The position numbers and the translations under genes are program-made. The notes beneath the pieces were generated by a model that ran no database searches, was not told the origin of the DNA, and saw nothing but the letters and a program-made list of their open reading frames with translations. Of a stretch of DNA of 64,000 nucleotides, positions 8,068 through 17,800 are shown one piece after another. The DNA is from Elusimicrobiota bacterium (GTDB lineage: Bacteria > Elusimicrobiota > Elusimicrobia > UBA1565 > UBA9628), in assembly GCA_016212855.1 (NCBI GenBank), contig JACRDP010000018.1, positions 36,965 to 100,964 on the forward strand, read 5' to 3'. Numbering within the stretch: the first letter of the stretch is position 1; every line of letters starts with the position of its first letter.

Positions 8068-11000
8068 ATGCATCTGAAATCGATCGACATCTTCGGCTAC
8101 AAGTCCTTCGCGGACAAGACGCACGTCGACTTGGAGCCGGGCATTACGGGCGTGATCGGGCCCAACGGCTGCGGCAAGTCCAACGTGATGGAGTCGGTGC
8201 GCTGGTGCTTGGGCGAGATGTCGTGGAAGTCCCTGCGCGCGGACTCGATGACCGACGTCATCTTCTCCGGCACGACCAAGCGTTCCCCGCAGTCCCTGGC
8301 CGAGGTCACCTTGACCTTCGACAACGCCAGCTCTTTGCTGCCCGTGGAGTATTCCGAGGTCACGATTTCCCGCCGCCTGTTCCGCTCCGGCGAGTCCCAG
8401 TACTTCCTCAATAAGACCCAGTGCCGCCTGCGCGACATCCGCGAGATGTTCCTCGACACCGGCCTCGGCGGCGACGGCTACGCCATCATCGACCAGGGCG
8501 GCGTCGACAGCATGATCCGCTCCAAGCCGGAAGAGCGACGCGCGTTTTTCGAAGAAGCCGCCGGCGTCGCGAAGTACAACGCCAAGCGCGAGGAAGCCCT
8601 GCGCAAGCTCGACCGCGTGGACATGGACCTCGGTCGCCTGCAGGACTCCGTCGCGCTCATCGAGGAGCAGGTCAAGAAACTCGACAGCGACGCGCGCCGC
8701 GCCAAGCTGTACGCGAAATATAAAGAAGAGCTGACGGCGATGGAAGCCGCGCACATCATCGAGCAGACCGCGTCGATCGAGGCCGAGCTGGCGCTGATGC
8801 AGGAGCGCATCGGGCCCGTCGAGCAGGTGTTGGGCGAGCGCCGTTCGCAGATCGCCGCCGAAGGCGCGAACCTCGCGGCGTTGAACCTCGAGAAGGCCGG
8901 CGAGCAGAACCGCCTTATCGAGGCCAACGCGAAGGTCGCCGAGGTCAAGACGTCGGTCGGCCGGCTCGAGGAGCGTCTGCAGAGCTCGGCGCACGCCGTC
9001 GGCGCGATGGACGCGCGCTCGGAGTCGTGCCGCCTGGAAGCCGAGGCCGACCGGGCCCGCGCCGCGGCGATCGCCCCGGAGATCGCCGTCGTCGCCGCCT
9101 CCGTCGCGGCCGCCGAGGCGTCGCTCGCCGAGGCCAAGGCCCGCGCCGAGGCCGCCGGAGCCGAGCTCGCCGATATTGAAGCACGCGCCGAAACGGCGCG
9201 TGCCGCCAAGGACGCGCTCGGCCGCGAGGCTCAGGCCAAGCAGCAGGAGTCCTACGAGCTCGGCCGCGAGCTGTCGGGCGCGGAATCCGCGTTCTCGCGC
9301 GCCGAAATCGGCGCGCGTTCCGCTCTCAAGAGCCTGGAGCGCGATCAGCTGTCCGCCGCCGAAGCCCGCGGCCGCCTGGACGAGGCCCGCGCCGAGGCCG
9401 TGCTCGCCGAGACCGCCTACGAGGCGGCGCAGGCCGCCGCCGCCGCCGCGGAGACGCGCGCTGAGGAGCTGCGCGCCGCGCAGAGCCGCCTGTCGGACGA
9501 CACGGTCACGCTCCACTCGGCGCTGGCGCAGTCGTCCGCCCGGGCCGAGTCGCTGGAAAGCCAGGGCGGCCAGAATCCGTACTGGGTCGGCGCCCAAATC
9601 GTGCTCGGAGCGAACATCCCGGGCGTGATCGGCATGGTGCGCGGCCTGTTCCGCGTGGACGATTCTTTCAAGCCCGAGCTCGAGGATCTGCTCGGCGAGC
9701 GCCTGTTCGCCGTCGTCGTCGAGGATTCGACCGCGGCCCGCTCCGGCGTCGAGCTGCTTCAGGCGTCCGGCAAGGGACGCGCCCGGTTCCTGGTTCTGTC
9801 CTCGTTGCCCGAGGCGTTCGAGAAGTCGTATCCCGCCGAGGCCAAGCCCCTGCTCGCGCGCCTGCAGTACGATCCGCGCCACGACAAGGCGCTGCGCCAC
9901 CTTTTCGCCGAGGCCTACGAGCTCGGCGGCCAGCTGTTCGGCGATCATTGGGTGTACGGCGGAGCCGCGGCGAAGGACGGCCCGCAGCCCTCTTTAGCCG
10001 ACCTCGGCGAACTGAAGGAGCAGGTCGTCACGCTCAATCTGCGCGGCACCGCGCTCGCCGAGGAACGCGCCCGCACCGACGCCGCCTTGACCGAGGCTCT
10101 TCAGGCCTCCCGCCTGATGGGCTCCGCGTTGTCCCAGGAGTCGGGACGCCGCCACGGCCTCGAGGCCCGCGTCGGTCAGCTCGAGCAGTCGTTGGCCAAC
10201 CATGCGCGCAACGTGGAGCTGTCCACGGAAGAGGCCTCGCGCGCCCTGAGCGACGCGTCGTTGGCGAAGGAATCGATCCGCGAGCGCCGCTCGCGCCGCG
10301 CGCTGGCCGAGGAGCGCGTCGCCGAGGTCCGTCTCGCCGAGACGCAGGCCGCCGAGACGCTCGCCGCCGCCCGCGAGGAGCTGTCGGGCAAGCGCGCCGC
10401 GTTCCAGGGCCAGGACGAGCGCCGCCGCGGCGTCGAGCAGGAGCTGAGCGCCTACCAGTCCAGCCTCAAGCGTCTGGAAGACGAGCTTTCCGCCCTTAAT
10501 ACCGCGATCGCGCGCCTCGCCTCCGAGGCCGGCGAGCTGGCCGTGCGCAAGGCCGAGGCGCTCGAGTCGCAGGAGCGCATGCGCGCCGAGATCCTGGAGC
10601 GGCAGGCCGAGTTGGCCGCGCAGGAGAACGAGGCCAAGTCGGTCTTCGACAGCCTCCAGGACCTGCAGAACAAGATCGACGCCTTGGGCGCGCGCCTGAA
10701 GACGCTTCAGGCCGAGCACGACCAGGCCCAGGCCGACCTGCACCAGCACGAGGTGCACGCCTCGGCGCTGAAGTCCAAGCAGGACCTGCTCAAGACCCGG
10801 CTCTGGGACGAGTGGCAGCTCACGGCCGAGGAAGCCAAGAACAAGTTCAACGGCGTCGTCGCCGACGTCGAGAAGATCGAGATGCTGCGCAAGCGCATCG
10901 CGAACATGGGCAACATCAACATGGCGGCGCCCGAGGAGTACGAGCAGCTGGCCGAGAAGCAGCGCTTCCTGATCGGTCAAATCAACGATCTTCTCAAAGC

Positions 11001-11589
11001 TAAAGATGACCTGCTCGCCGCCATCGTCAAGATCAACAACGCGACGCGCGAAAACTTCCGCCAGACCTTCACCGAGGTGCGCGAGCACTTCCGCCGCCTG
11101 TACGGGGTGCTCTTCGAGGGCGGCGAGGCCGACTTGATCCTGACGGATCCTGAAAATATCCTGGAAACGGGCGTCGACATCCTGGCCCAGCCCCCGGGCA
11201 AGAAGCTGCAGAGCATCATGCTGCTCTCCGGCGGCGAGAAGACGTTGACGGCGATCGCGCTGCTCTTCGCCTTCTTCATGGTCAAGCCCTCCCCGTTCTG
11301 CATGCTCGACGAGGCCGACGCCGCTCTCGACGACGCCAACATCGAGCGCTTCGTCGCCCTGCTGCGCGAGTTCCAGAACAAGACCCAGTTCCTCATCGTG
11401 AGCCACAACAAGCGCACGATGGAGGCCGCCGACGTCATCTACGGAGTCACGATGGAGGAGAAGGGCGTCAGCCAGCTCATCTCCGTCGACTTCCGCAAGA
11501 AGGTCGGCGGCACGGAACGCGAGGCGACGAGCCACAAAGTCGCCATCCAGGGTCCCTTCGCCGCGTCCGAGCCCGCCCCCGAAAACTAG
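8068..11589 (+). CDS. smc: Chromosome segregation protein SMC
   Basis: A 1173-residue condensin ATPase of normal length. The Walker A motif is GPNGCGKSNVMESVRWCLGE near residue 32, followed by the family-typical GDGYAIIDQGGVD segment. Long Ala/Glu/Arg-rich coiled coils (about 170-500 and 660-1000) flank a hinge (about 505-650, from PYWVGAQIVLGANIPGVIG on). The C-terminal head has the ABC signature LLSGGEKTLTAIALLFAFF and Walker B CMLDEADAALDD. The protein compacts and resolves chromosomes. The start is supported by GAGG 6 nt upstream. No scpA or scpB is adjacent. Codon-rich Ala/Glu repeats create a 652-codon antisense shadow frame. Confidence 0.97.
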   Translation: MHLKSIDIFGYKSFADKTHVDLEPGITGVIGPNGCGKSNVMESVRWCLGEMSWKSLRADSMTDVIFSGTTKRSPQSLAEVTLTFDNASSLLPVEYSEVTISRRLFRSGESQYFLNKTQCRLRDIREMFLDTGLGGDGYAIIDQGGVDSMIRSKPEERRAFFEEAAGVAKYNAKREEALRKLDRVDMDLGRLQDSVALIEEQVKKLDSDARRAKLYAKYKEELTAMEAAHIIEQTASIEAELALMQERIGPVEQVLGERRSQIAAEGANLAALNLEKAGEQNRLIEANAKVAEVKTSVGRLEERLQSSAHAVGAMDARSESCRLEAEADRARAAAIAPEIAVVAASVAAAEASLAEAKARAEAAGAELADIEARAETARAAKDALGREAQAKQQESYELGRELSGAESAFSRAEIGARSALKSLERDQLSAAEARGRLDEARAEAVLAETAYEAAQAAAAAAETRAEELRAAQSRLSDDTVTLHSALAQSSARAESLESQGGQNPYWVGAQIVLGANIPGVIGMVRGLFRVDDSFKPELEDLLGERLFAVVVEDSTAARSGVELLQASGKGRARFLVLSSLPEAFEKSYPAEAKPLLARLQYDPRHDKALRHLFAEAYELGGQLFGDHWVYGGAAAKDGPQPSLADLGELKEQVVTLNLRGTALAEERARTDAALTEALQASRLMGSALSQESGRRHGLEARVGQLEQSLANHARNVELSTEEASRALSDASLAKESIRERRSRRALAEERVAEVRLAETQAAETLAAAREELSGKRAAFQGQDERRRGVEQELSAYQSSLKRLEDELSALNTAIARLASEAGELAVRKAEALESQERMRAEILERQAELAAQENEAKSVFDSLQDLQNKIDALGARLKTLQAEHDQAQADLHQHEVHASALKSKQDLLKTRLWDEWQLTAEEAKNKFNGVVADVEKIEMLRKRIANMGNINMAAPEEYEQLAEKQRFLIGQINDLLKAKDDLLAAIVKINNATRENFRQTFTEVREHFRRLYGVLFEGGEADLILTDPENILETGVDILAQPPGKKLQSIMLLSGGEKTLTAIALLFAFFMVKPSPFCMLDEADAALDDANIERFVALLREFQNKTQFLIVSHNKRTMEAADVIYGVTMEEKGVSQLISVDFRKKVGGTEREATSHKVAIQGPFAASEPAPEN

Positions 11590-11618
11590 TTCGCCCCGAA
11601 TTGGTATAACGGGGTCGC

Positions 11619-12374
11619 GTGATCTACGGGGTCATCTCCGACGTCCATTCGAACTTGGAGGCGCTCAGCGCCGTCCTCTCCCACCTCGAGGATTTCGAGG
11701 TCGACGGCTGGATATGCTGCGGGGACATCGTCGGCTACGGCCCGGACCCGAACGCCTGCCTCGACCGCATCCGCGCGCTCAAGAACCTCTCGGTCATCTG
11801 CGGCAACCACGACCTGGCCGTCATCGAGCGCCTGGAGCTCGACTGGTTCAACCAGTACGCGCGCGCGGCGGTGCTGTGGACGCGCGGGACCCTGTCCGCT
11901 GAGAACCGCGTCTTCCTCGAGGGCCTGACCGCTCGCCTGGAGACGCCGGACTTCACCTTGGCCCACGGCACGCCGCGCAACCCGGTGGAGGAATATCTTC
12001 TCAGCCCTCTCCAGTTCCGCGACAACGTGCCGCTGGTGAACAAGTGGCCGCTGTTCGTCGGGCACAGCCACATGCCGCTGCTGTTCCGGTTCGCCGATGG
12101 AGACCCGGAGAAGGTCGACTCGCGCTTCCTCGATGACACGGAAGAGACCTTGCCCAAGATTTCCGGCGGAGGCATGGCGCCCGCCGCGCTCAACCCGGGT
12201 TCGGTCGGACAGCCGCGGGATCAGGACAATCGCGCCGCGTGCGGCCTGTACGACTCGTCGAAGGGAACCTTCCGCGTATTCCGCGTTCCGTACGACATCG
12301 CCGGCGTGCAGGCGAAGATCCGCGCCGCGGGTCTTCCCGAGTACCTCGCCCTGCGCCTGGCCTTCGGCCAGTAA
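11619..12374 (+). CDS. Metallophosphatase family protein (YfcE/MJ0936-like)
   Basis: A 251-residue calcineurin-like phosphoesterase with all metal motifs: ISDVHSNLEAL (D-x-H), CCGDIVGYGPDP (GD-x-x-G), CGNHD (GNHD), LAHGTPRNPVEEY and VGHSHMP (G-H-x-H). Members are metal-dependent phosphatases or phosphodiesterases with varied substrates; the true substrate is not evident. It starts with GTG, 30 bp after smc, behind a TATAAC -10-like hexamer 8 nt upstream. A modest hairpin and a T7 run follow the stop. Confidence 0.93.
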   Translation: MIYGVISDVHSNLEALSAVLSHLEDFEVDGWICCGDIVGYGPDPNACLDRIRALKNLSVICGNHDLAVIERLELDWFNQYARAAVLWTRGTLSAENRVFLEGLTARLETPDFTLAHGTPRNPVEEYLLSPLQFRDNVPLVNKWPLFVGHSHMPLLFRFADGDPEKVDSRFLDDTEETLPKISGGGMAPAALNPGSVGQPRDQDNRAACGLYDSSKGTFRVFRVPYDIAGVQAKIRAAGLPEYLALRLAFGQ

Positions 12375-12402
12375 CTCCGCGCCGGAGCGTGGGTCTTTTT
12401 TT
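12375..12402 (+). terminator. Weak hairpin plus T-run after metallophosphatase gene
   Basis: CTCCG-CGC-CGGAG (12375-12387) is followed after 8 nt by seven T. The stem is short and the gap to the T-run is long, so termination is only plausible. Confidence 0.4.
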
Positions 12403-12426
12403 AACCTGCTTCCGCCGCTTTCGCGC

Positions 12427-12455
12427 TTGCATTCGATAAACCCATGTTTTAGAAT
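12427..12455 (+). promoter_or_regulatory. Promoter TTGCAT-17-TAGAAT
   Basis: TTGCAT (12427-12432) and TAGAAT (12450-12455) are 17 nt apart. The mRNA would have a leader of about 60 nt carrying CTGGAGG before the ATG at 12524. Confidence 0.6.
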
Positions 12456-12523
12456 CCCGCACCGGTCGAAAGGCCGGCGCGAACAATTTAATGCCTGACA
12501 CTCAGACCGCCTCTGGAGGCCGC

Positions 12524-13393
12524 ATGAATCAAGCGAAAACTCTTCTCGTCCTGGCCCTCGCGCTCATCGCCGCGCCGTCGCGCTCGTTGGCCGGCTCCGA
12601 AGCGCTCGCCGCCGGCGCGGACGCGGCCTTTGCGGGAGCTGCTTTCCATACACCCTTGCCTAAGATGGTCCTCGCTGAGGGTTGGACGATTCACAAGCCC
12701 ATCGCCCAGGCGTCTTTGCTCCCGTCGACGAACTGGTTCAGCCTCGCGGTGCTCGCGCAGGTCGGCGGCGAGCCAATCGGCGCGACCGCCGCGACCGAGG
12801 TCGCCGCGATCGATCTCGCGGCGCTCCTTAATAAGCAGTTGAAGAGCCAGCTCAAGTACAACCTGGGCGGCAAGGACGTCTGGGTCAGCGGCGCCTTCGA
12901 CCGTCAGCAGAACGCCTACGTCTCCATCCTCGTGGACGGCTCCGACGCGGTTTTCTACAACGTGAAGGGCCTGCTCGACAAGGAAGAGACGGTCAGCGCG
13001 GGGGCGAACAAGTACACCCTGCGCCTTTCCCCGAACGTCATCAACCAGATGAAGAGCGAGATCGTGCTCGAGAACAAGGCCAACGAGGACGACGTGGTCC
13101 GCATCACGCTGAAGAAGATGCTCGACGCGGTCGGCGCGACCGGCGACACGGCGAAGGTCGGCGGCCAGACCTACAAAGTCTTCTACACCGACGACATCAA
13201 GAACGGCCGGGTCGACAAGACCGCCAAGACCATCTCCTTCATCCTGACCGAGCCGAACGGCGAGATCCATGTGGTCCTGATCCCGGCCGAGCTCGTCCCG
13301 TCGGACAAGATCGCCGTGTTCAAGATGTTTAAGGACGCGCGCGTCGGCATGACTCAGAAGGACGGCAAGCTGAAGGTTTACGAGAACCCCTGA
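12524..13393 (+). CDS. Exported hypothetical protein, 289 aa
   Basis: The signal peptide MNQAKTLLVLALALIAAPSRSLAG is followed by a mature domain of mixed beta/alpha character without Cys. I do not recognise the family. Regular features include two hydrophobic strand-rich halves (VWVSGAFDRQQNAYVSILVDGSDAVFYNVKG and KTISFILTEPNGEIHVVLIPAELV) that could be a repeated sheet. The start was set at 12524 by the GGAGG site and the signal peptide; an upstream ATG at 12491 only adds 11 polar residues. It is a single-gene unit between its own promoter and a strong terminator. Confidence 0.8.
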   Translation: MNQAKTLLVLALALIAAPSRSLAGSEALAAGADAAFAGAAFHTPLPKMVLAEGWTIHKPIAQASLLPSTNWFSLAVLAQVGGEPIGATAATEVAAIDLAALLNKQLKSQLKYNLGGKDVWVSGAFDRQQNAYVSILVDGSDAVFYNVKGLLDKEETVSAGANKYTLRLSPNVINQMKSEIVLENKANEDDVVRITLKKMLDAVGATGDTAKVGGQTYKVFYTDDIKNGRVDKTAKTISFILTEPNGEIHVVLIPAELVPSDKIAVFKMFKDARVGMTQKDGKLKVYENP

Positions 13394-13403
13394 TCCCAGG
13401 CGC

Positions 13404-13447
13404 AAAAGGGGGGCGAATCCTAACGGATTCGCCCCCCTTTCTTTTTT
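13404..13447 (+). terminator. Strong rho-independent terminator
   Basis: A perfect 16-bp stem (13405-13420 with 13425-13440), rich in G/C at its base, has a TAAC loop and is followed by CTTTTTT. Confidence 0.92.
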
Positions 13448-13588
13448 GTCTGAGCGGGGCTCAAAGTGCCAGGCTTTTAGACCTTAACGCTGAATCCTTC
13501 ATAGTGGGCCATTTGTCGTTGGGGGGGTGGGACCTCGGGCCCATGCCCGGTTCCGGGGCGACTGCTACCATCCTGGAACGAGGTTCCA

Positions 13589-13747
13589 ATGAAGAAAAAC
13601 GCTTATCCCAACGGCCGGAAGCACGGCATGCGCTCGAAGGCGACGGGCGAAAACCGGCTGAAGACCACCCTCACCTTCGAGCCTTCGGCTCAAGCCTACC
13701 ACTGGACCACCGATCGCGGCCGCTCGCGGTTCGTCATCAGGCATTGA
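13589..13747 (+). CDS. Small basic protein, 52 aa, translationally coupled leader ORF
   Basis: ATG at 13589 follows GAGG by 5 nt and opens a 52-codon frame (MKKNAYPNGRKHGMRSKATG... ending SRFVIRH) that is strongly basic (more than a quarter Lys/Arg/His) with no hydrophobic segment. Its TGA overlaps the TTG start of the next gene (ATTGA), a typical coupling arrangement, so it either regulates or accompanies the outer-membrane-like protein. I do not recognise it. The longer frame starting at 13504 in another register gives unlikely residues in the same stretch, which supports this reading. Confidence 0.6.
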   Translation: MKKNAYPNGRKHGMRSKATGENRLKTTLTFEPSAQAYHWTTDRGRSRFVIRH

Positions 13748-14856
13748 AGCTCGGCGCGGCCATCGCGGCCGTGCTCTTGATGTCGTCGGTTACGGCTCGG
13801 GCCGCCAATCCCAGCTTGTCCGACGACTTCACGAGCATGTCGCAGTGGCTCAGTCATGAGATGGCGCAGGGCCTGGCGTTCAACGCCGGGTCCAATTTCG
13901 ATCCTCCCCGGGAAGTGAAGGGCTGGGCGCTCCAGCCCGACATCTCCCTCGGTGTCGGCCGCATCCCCTTCAACAAGTCCGCGTTCCCGAACTTGACCGT
14001 CCAGGCGCTTCAGGAGCAGGGCGGCTCAAACATCTTCCCGAACGGAACGATGTTTCCGAACCTCGCGTTGCACTTGCGCATGGGCCTGCCCGGACGCCGC
14101 GACGCCTATTTCCGCTTCGCCGACGCGACCACGCCCCCGGGCTATAAAATCTCCCCGACGATGACCGCGCAGGTCCAGACCAACTCCTACGGCTTCGGCG
14201 CGCGTCAGCATTTTTTCGGCGAGGACGAATGGCCGGTGCTCACGCTCGGCGGCCACTACAACCACGTGCGCGGGCGCACGCGCCTCAAGGGCCTCTTCAA
14301 CGTCGACATCGACAACAACTTCAAGGCGGACAGCGAGCTCAACGGCGAGATCGACTGGAACCTCAACAGCTTCGGCCTGACCGCCGTCGCCCACAAGAGC
14401 TACGACGCCTGGACGCCGTTTTTCGGCTTCGGCTACAACTATGCGACCGGCTCGGTGCGCGCCAAACTCGAGCTCAAGTCCCGGACCTTCCTGATCTCCG
14501 ACGTCACCGGTCAAGGCAGCGAGCACCCCGAGCAAAGCCAGGGCCGCTGGATCACGGGCGTGCAGTACGCGCGCCCGAGCTGGAGCGCGTTCTTCAACGC
14601 GGAGTTGAAGGCGCTCGGGCAGCTGCAGTACCGGAGCTGGATCGCGCAAATCGGTTTCGCGCTGCCGTACGAGATCGGGCGCGGGCCGCAGATCATTTAC
14701 AAGAAACGGATTCCCGGCGCCGAGGCCGAGAAGAAGGAGTACTCGGCGCCGAAGAAGCTCGATGAAGACAAGCCCGCGCCGGAGCCGAAGATACGAAAGC
14801 GCTTGGAGCCGAAGAAGCCGGAGAGCGCGCAGCCGGACATGATTTTCCTGCAATAG
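13744..14856 (+). CDS. Outer-membrane beta-barrel-like exported protein, 370 aa
   Basis: From a TTG at 13744 the product begins MKLGAAIAAVLLMSSVTARA, a good signal peptide. The body has alternating amphipathic strands with aromatic ends (YFRFADATTPPGY, TLGGHYNHVRGRTRLKG, AWTPFFGFGYNYATGSVRAKLEL, WITGVQYARPSWSAFF, WIAQIGFALPYEIG), as in porin-like barrels. The last 50 residues are a Lys/Pro/Glu-rich tail, which would lie in the periplasm. The TTG start is chosen over ATG 13504 because of the overlapping small ORF and the signal peptide. The stop is immediately followed by the ATG of the 2687-residue protein, so the two are made together. Confidence 0.72.
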   Translation: MKLGAAIAAVLLMSSVTARAANPSLSDDFTSMSQWLSHEMAQGLAFNAGSNFDPPREVKGWALQPDISLGVGRIPFNKSAFPNLTVQALQEQGGSNIFPNGTMFPNLALHLRMGLPGRRDAYFRFADATTPPGYKISPTMTAQVQTNSYGFGARQHFFGEDEWPVLTLGGHYNHVRGRTRLKGLFNVDIDNNFKADSELNGEIDWNLNSFGLTAVAHKSYDAWTPFFGFGYNYATGSVRAKLELKSRTFLISDVTGQGSEHPEQSQGRWITGVQYARPSWSAFFNAELKALGQLQYRSWIAQIGFALPYEIGRGPQIIYKKRIPGAEAEKKEYSAPKKLDEDKPAPEPKIRKRLEPKKPESAQPDMIFLQ

Positions 14857-17800
14857 ATGAAACGATTCGTTTCCGTCGTGCTGACGTCCAGCCTGGTCCT
14901 CGCGTCCTGGGGCCCGGGCGCGGCGTCGTTGTCCGCACAAACCATCACGGGCCGCTCTTCTTCCGTTTCGCTCGTTCCCCAGTTGAGCGTGGTGCCCGCG
15001 GGACCAGGCGCCGTGTTGGGTTCACCATCCGTTTTGCCGTTGTTGACGCCGTTGATCTCTCCGTCGTTGACGCCGTCGATCAGCCCGCTCGCGGCGCTCA
15101 CCCCCGTCGCTGCGGCGCCAGCCGCGGCGACGCCGGCCGCCGCGATAGCGGCGGCCGCGGCTGCCGTTCCCTCGGCGATCGCGGCGGTCAAGCCCTCGGC
15201 TCCGAACGAAGCGTTCGGGAGCGCGGCGGCGCAGGATTTCGCGGGCCGAATTACGGGCGAACGGCTTTTGAACGGCGACGGATTGGGCGGAGATGCCGTA
15301 TCCATCGACGGCGCTGTCCCTGAATCTACGACGCACCTTTCCGCGGCCTCGGTCGAGCACGACGTCAAGACAAGTCGTGAGCCTGCTCTACATCCCGCGC
15401 CGCCGACTACACCTGAAGGACAGAAACGCGGCGCGTTTTTCCCGCTGGTGCTCGCGGGTTTATCCGGATTACTGTGGGGAGGATTCGAGTTCGCCCGCTG
15501 GGGCGCCCATGCCTTGCAGACCGCGCAGTCCTCCGGTTTCACCGGTTCGACGGTCCTGACCGTCGCCGCGGTCAGCGCGGCGGTGCTTACGGGCGCATTT
15601 GTTCTTAACGCTGTTGTTGATACCGTCGTCTTCCTCGCCGCCGTCGCTCGCGGCCGGAATGTCACCAACGCCGATCTCCAAAAATTCCTTCGTGCCGAAG
15701 TTTTGGAAGGACGTCTGGACGGCAACGCCGCCGCGCTTGTCAAAGCGTATCGTCCCGACAACCGCTACAAAGACTTTACCTTCGCCTTCGCCTCCCGCGG
15801 CCAGATCTGGGTTCGCCCCGAACTCGCCGCGACGCCGTGGCTGCTGCGGATGGTCTTGCTTCACGAGCTTCACCACATGCGCGCCTCGGCGCCGCGGGGA
15901 CCCCCGCGCGGCAAGATCTTCGGACTGCTCTCGACCGTCGTCTCCGAGGTGCGCGCGCGCGCGGCCGAGTTCAGGGGAACCGGCGCCCTCAAGAAGATCA
16001 AGGTCACCGGCCTCCAGCGCGCGCTCACCTTGACCCAGACGTCCCTGCGGCTCTCCCGTCCCTACGACGTGCTCGTGGTCAACCCTGATTCGAAAGAGCT
16101 CGAGGATCCCAAGCTGTACGACGGGCTGTCCGACGGCGCGGCCCGCGTGACGCCGCTCAAGGACGTCGATCCCCGCAAGGCCCTGACCGGAAACGAGCGC
16201 CGCTACCGGGCGATCGTGCTGGGCCGCGCGACGCGCGCCTTGCCCGAGCCGAACAGCGCGGACCACAAGAAGCTGGAGAGCGTGCTCCAGCAGCTCGACA
16301 GCCTGCACGTGCTCGCGACCCGCCTCATCGTCCGCGCCGACGCGTTCAAGGGCACCACCAGCGTCGGCGCCTGGACCGATCTCGTCGATCGCGCGCAGCG
16401 CCTCAAGGAGAACGGCTCCAAGCGGGCGGTTCAGGCTTTCGAGGGCGAGGTGCGCAAGCTCTGGCGCTCGATCGCCTCCCAGCGCCTCAAGGGCGTGGGC
16501 GTCACCGAGCTCATGGACGGTTTGTACGGCAACCTGCGGGACCGCGGCTTCGCCTTCCTGTCCTTCGGTCCGGACGACCCCGGCGTCGTGTCCTGGGAGA
16601 AGCTGCTGCGCTACTGGGAGTCGGCCGATGGCGGCCAGTTCAAGATCACGCGGGTCGACCTCGAGGACGGCGGCCACCTGCTGATCCTGAGAAAAGTCGA
16701 GGCCCGCGTCGGTCTGTGGCTGCGGCCGATTCAGGGCGGACGCATCAAGGACTCGGTGCCGAACGCTTCGTTTACGGAGGAGGGCCGCGCGACGGCGCGC
16801 AAATCCCTCGAGGACGCGGGCTTCGGCAAGCAGCTCGAGCTGTTCGAGAAGATGGAGGTCAACGTGCGCCACGTGTTCGGCGCCGACGTGGGCCGCCAAG
16901 AGATCTACGTGACCGTGCCGCGGCGCAACAAGACGGCGATCATGAAGTACGTGAGCGCGAACGCCGAGATCCTGGACTCGCAGTCGAACTTCGAAACCCA
17001 TTTGATGGACTCGGCCGAGCTCCAGGGCGTGAAGCCGGTTTGGAAGGCCGGGGTCACCGGCGCGGCGGGCTCGATCCTGTGGATCGACACCGGCGCGGAC
17101 TCGACGCACGCCGACTTCGGCGGGCGTCTGGACGTCGTCGACATGGTCGACGAGGGGACCGAGGACTGGATCGGGCACGGCACGCACGTCGCCGGCATCT
17201 CGATCTCCGACAACCAGGGCTTTCTGGGTATGGCGCCGCAGGCGAAGGGCACGATGGCGAAGGTGTTCTCCCGCGACCAGCCCGGCGCGTCGGATGGCGA
17301 GATCATGGGCTCGGCCGCGATCGCGCTGAAGAAGGGAGTGGACGTGATCAGCCTGAGCCTGGGCTCGCGCGGCTCCTCGGCCGACAACCTGGCCGAGTTC
17401 TTCTCGCAGCTCACGAAGCAGAAGAACGCCGCGGGCGAGCATCCCATCGTCACCGCGAGCGCCGGCAACTCCGGCCCGTTCGACCGCACGTTGAGCCAAC
17501 CCGCCGCCGGCGTCGAGGTCATCGCGGTCGCCGCCGCCGCCAAGAGCAAGGAAGACGGGATTGCGGAGATCGCCTTCTACAGCTCGGTCGGGCCCGACAT
17601 CGACCGCCGCTACGCGGTCAAGCGCTTCCGCTTCAAGCCCGACATCACCGGCATCGGCGGCGACGTGACGACCTCGCCCGGCTCGAGCAACGTCTACAAG
17701 GACGGCGTCTATTCCGCGAAGTCGAAGGACGCCCAGCGGTCCGCTTCAGATCTCGAAGACGGCAAGCACACGGGCATGTCCGGCACCTCGATGTCGAACC

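Noticed and set aside
7990..9948. 652-codon minus-strand frame opposite smc
   Set aside because: Arises from Ala/Glu-rich coiled-coil codons of smc; no plausible start or domain.
13504..13743. 80-codon N-terminal extension of the barrel-like protein
   Set aside because: The extension reads as unlikely protein, hides the signal peptide, and conflicts with the 52-aa ORF that has a ribosome site.
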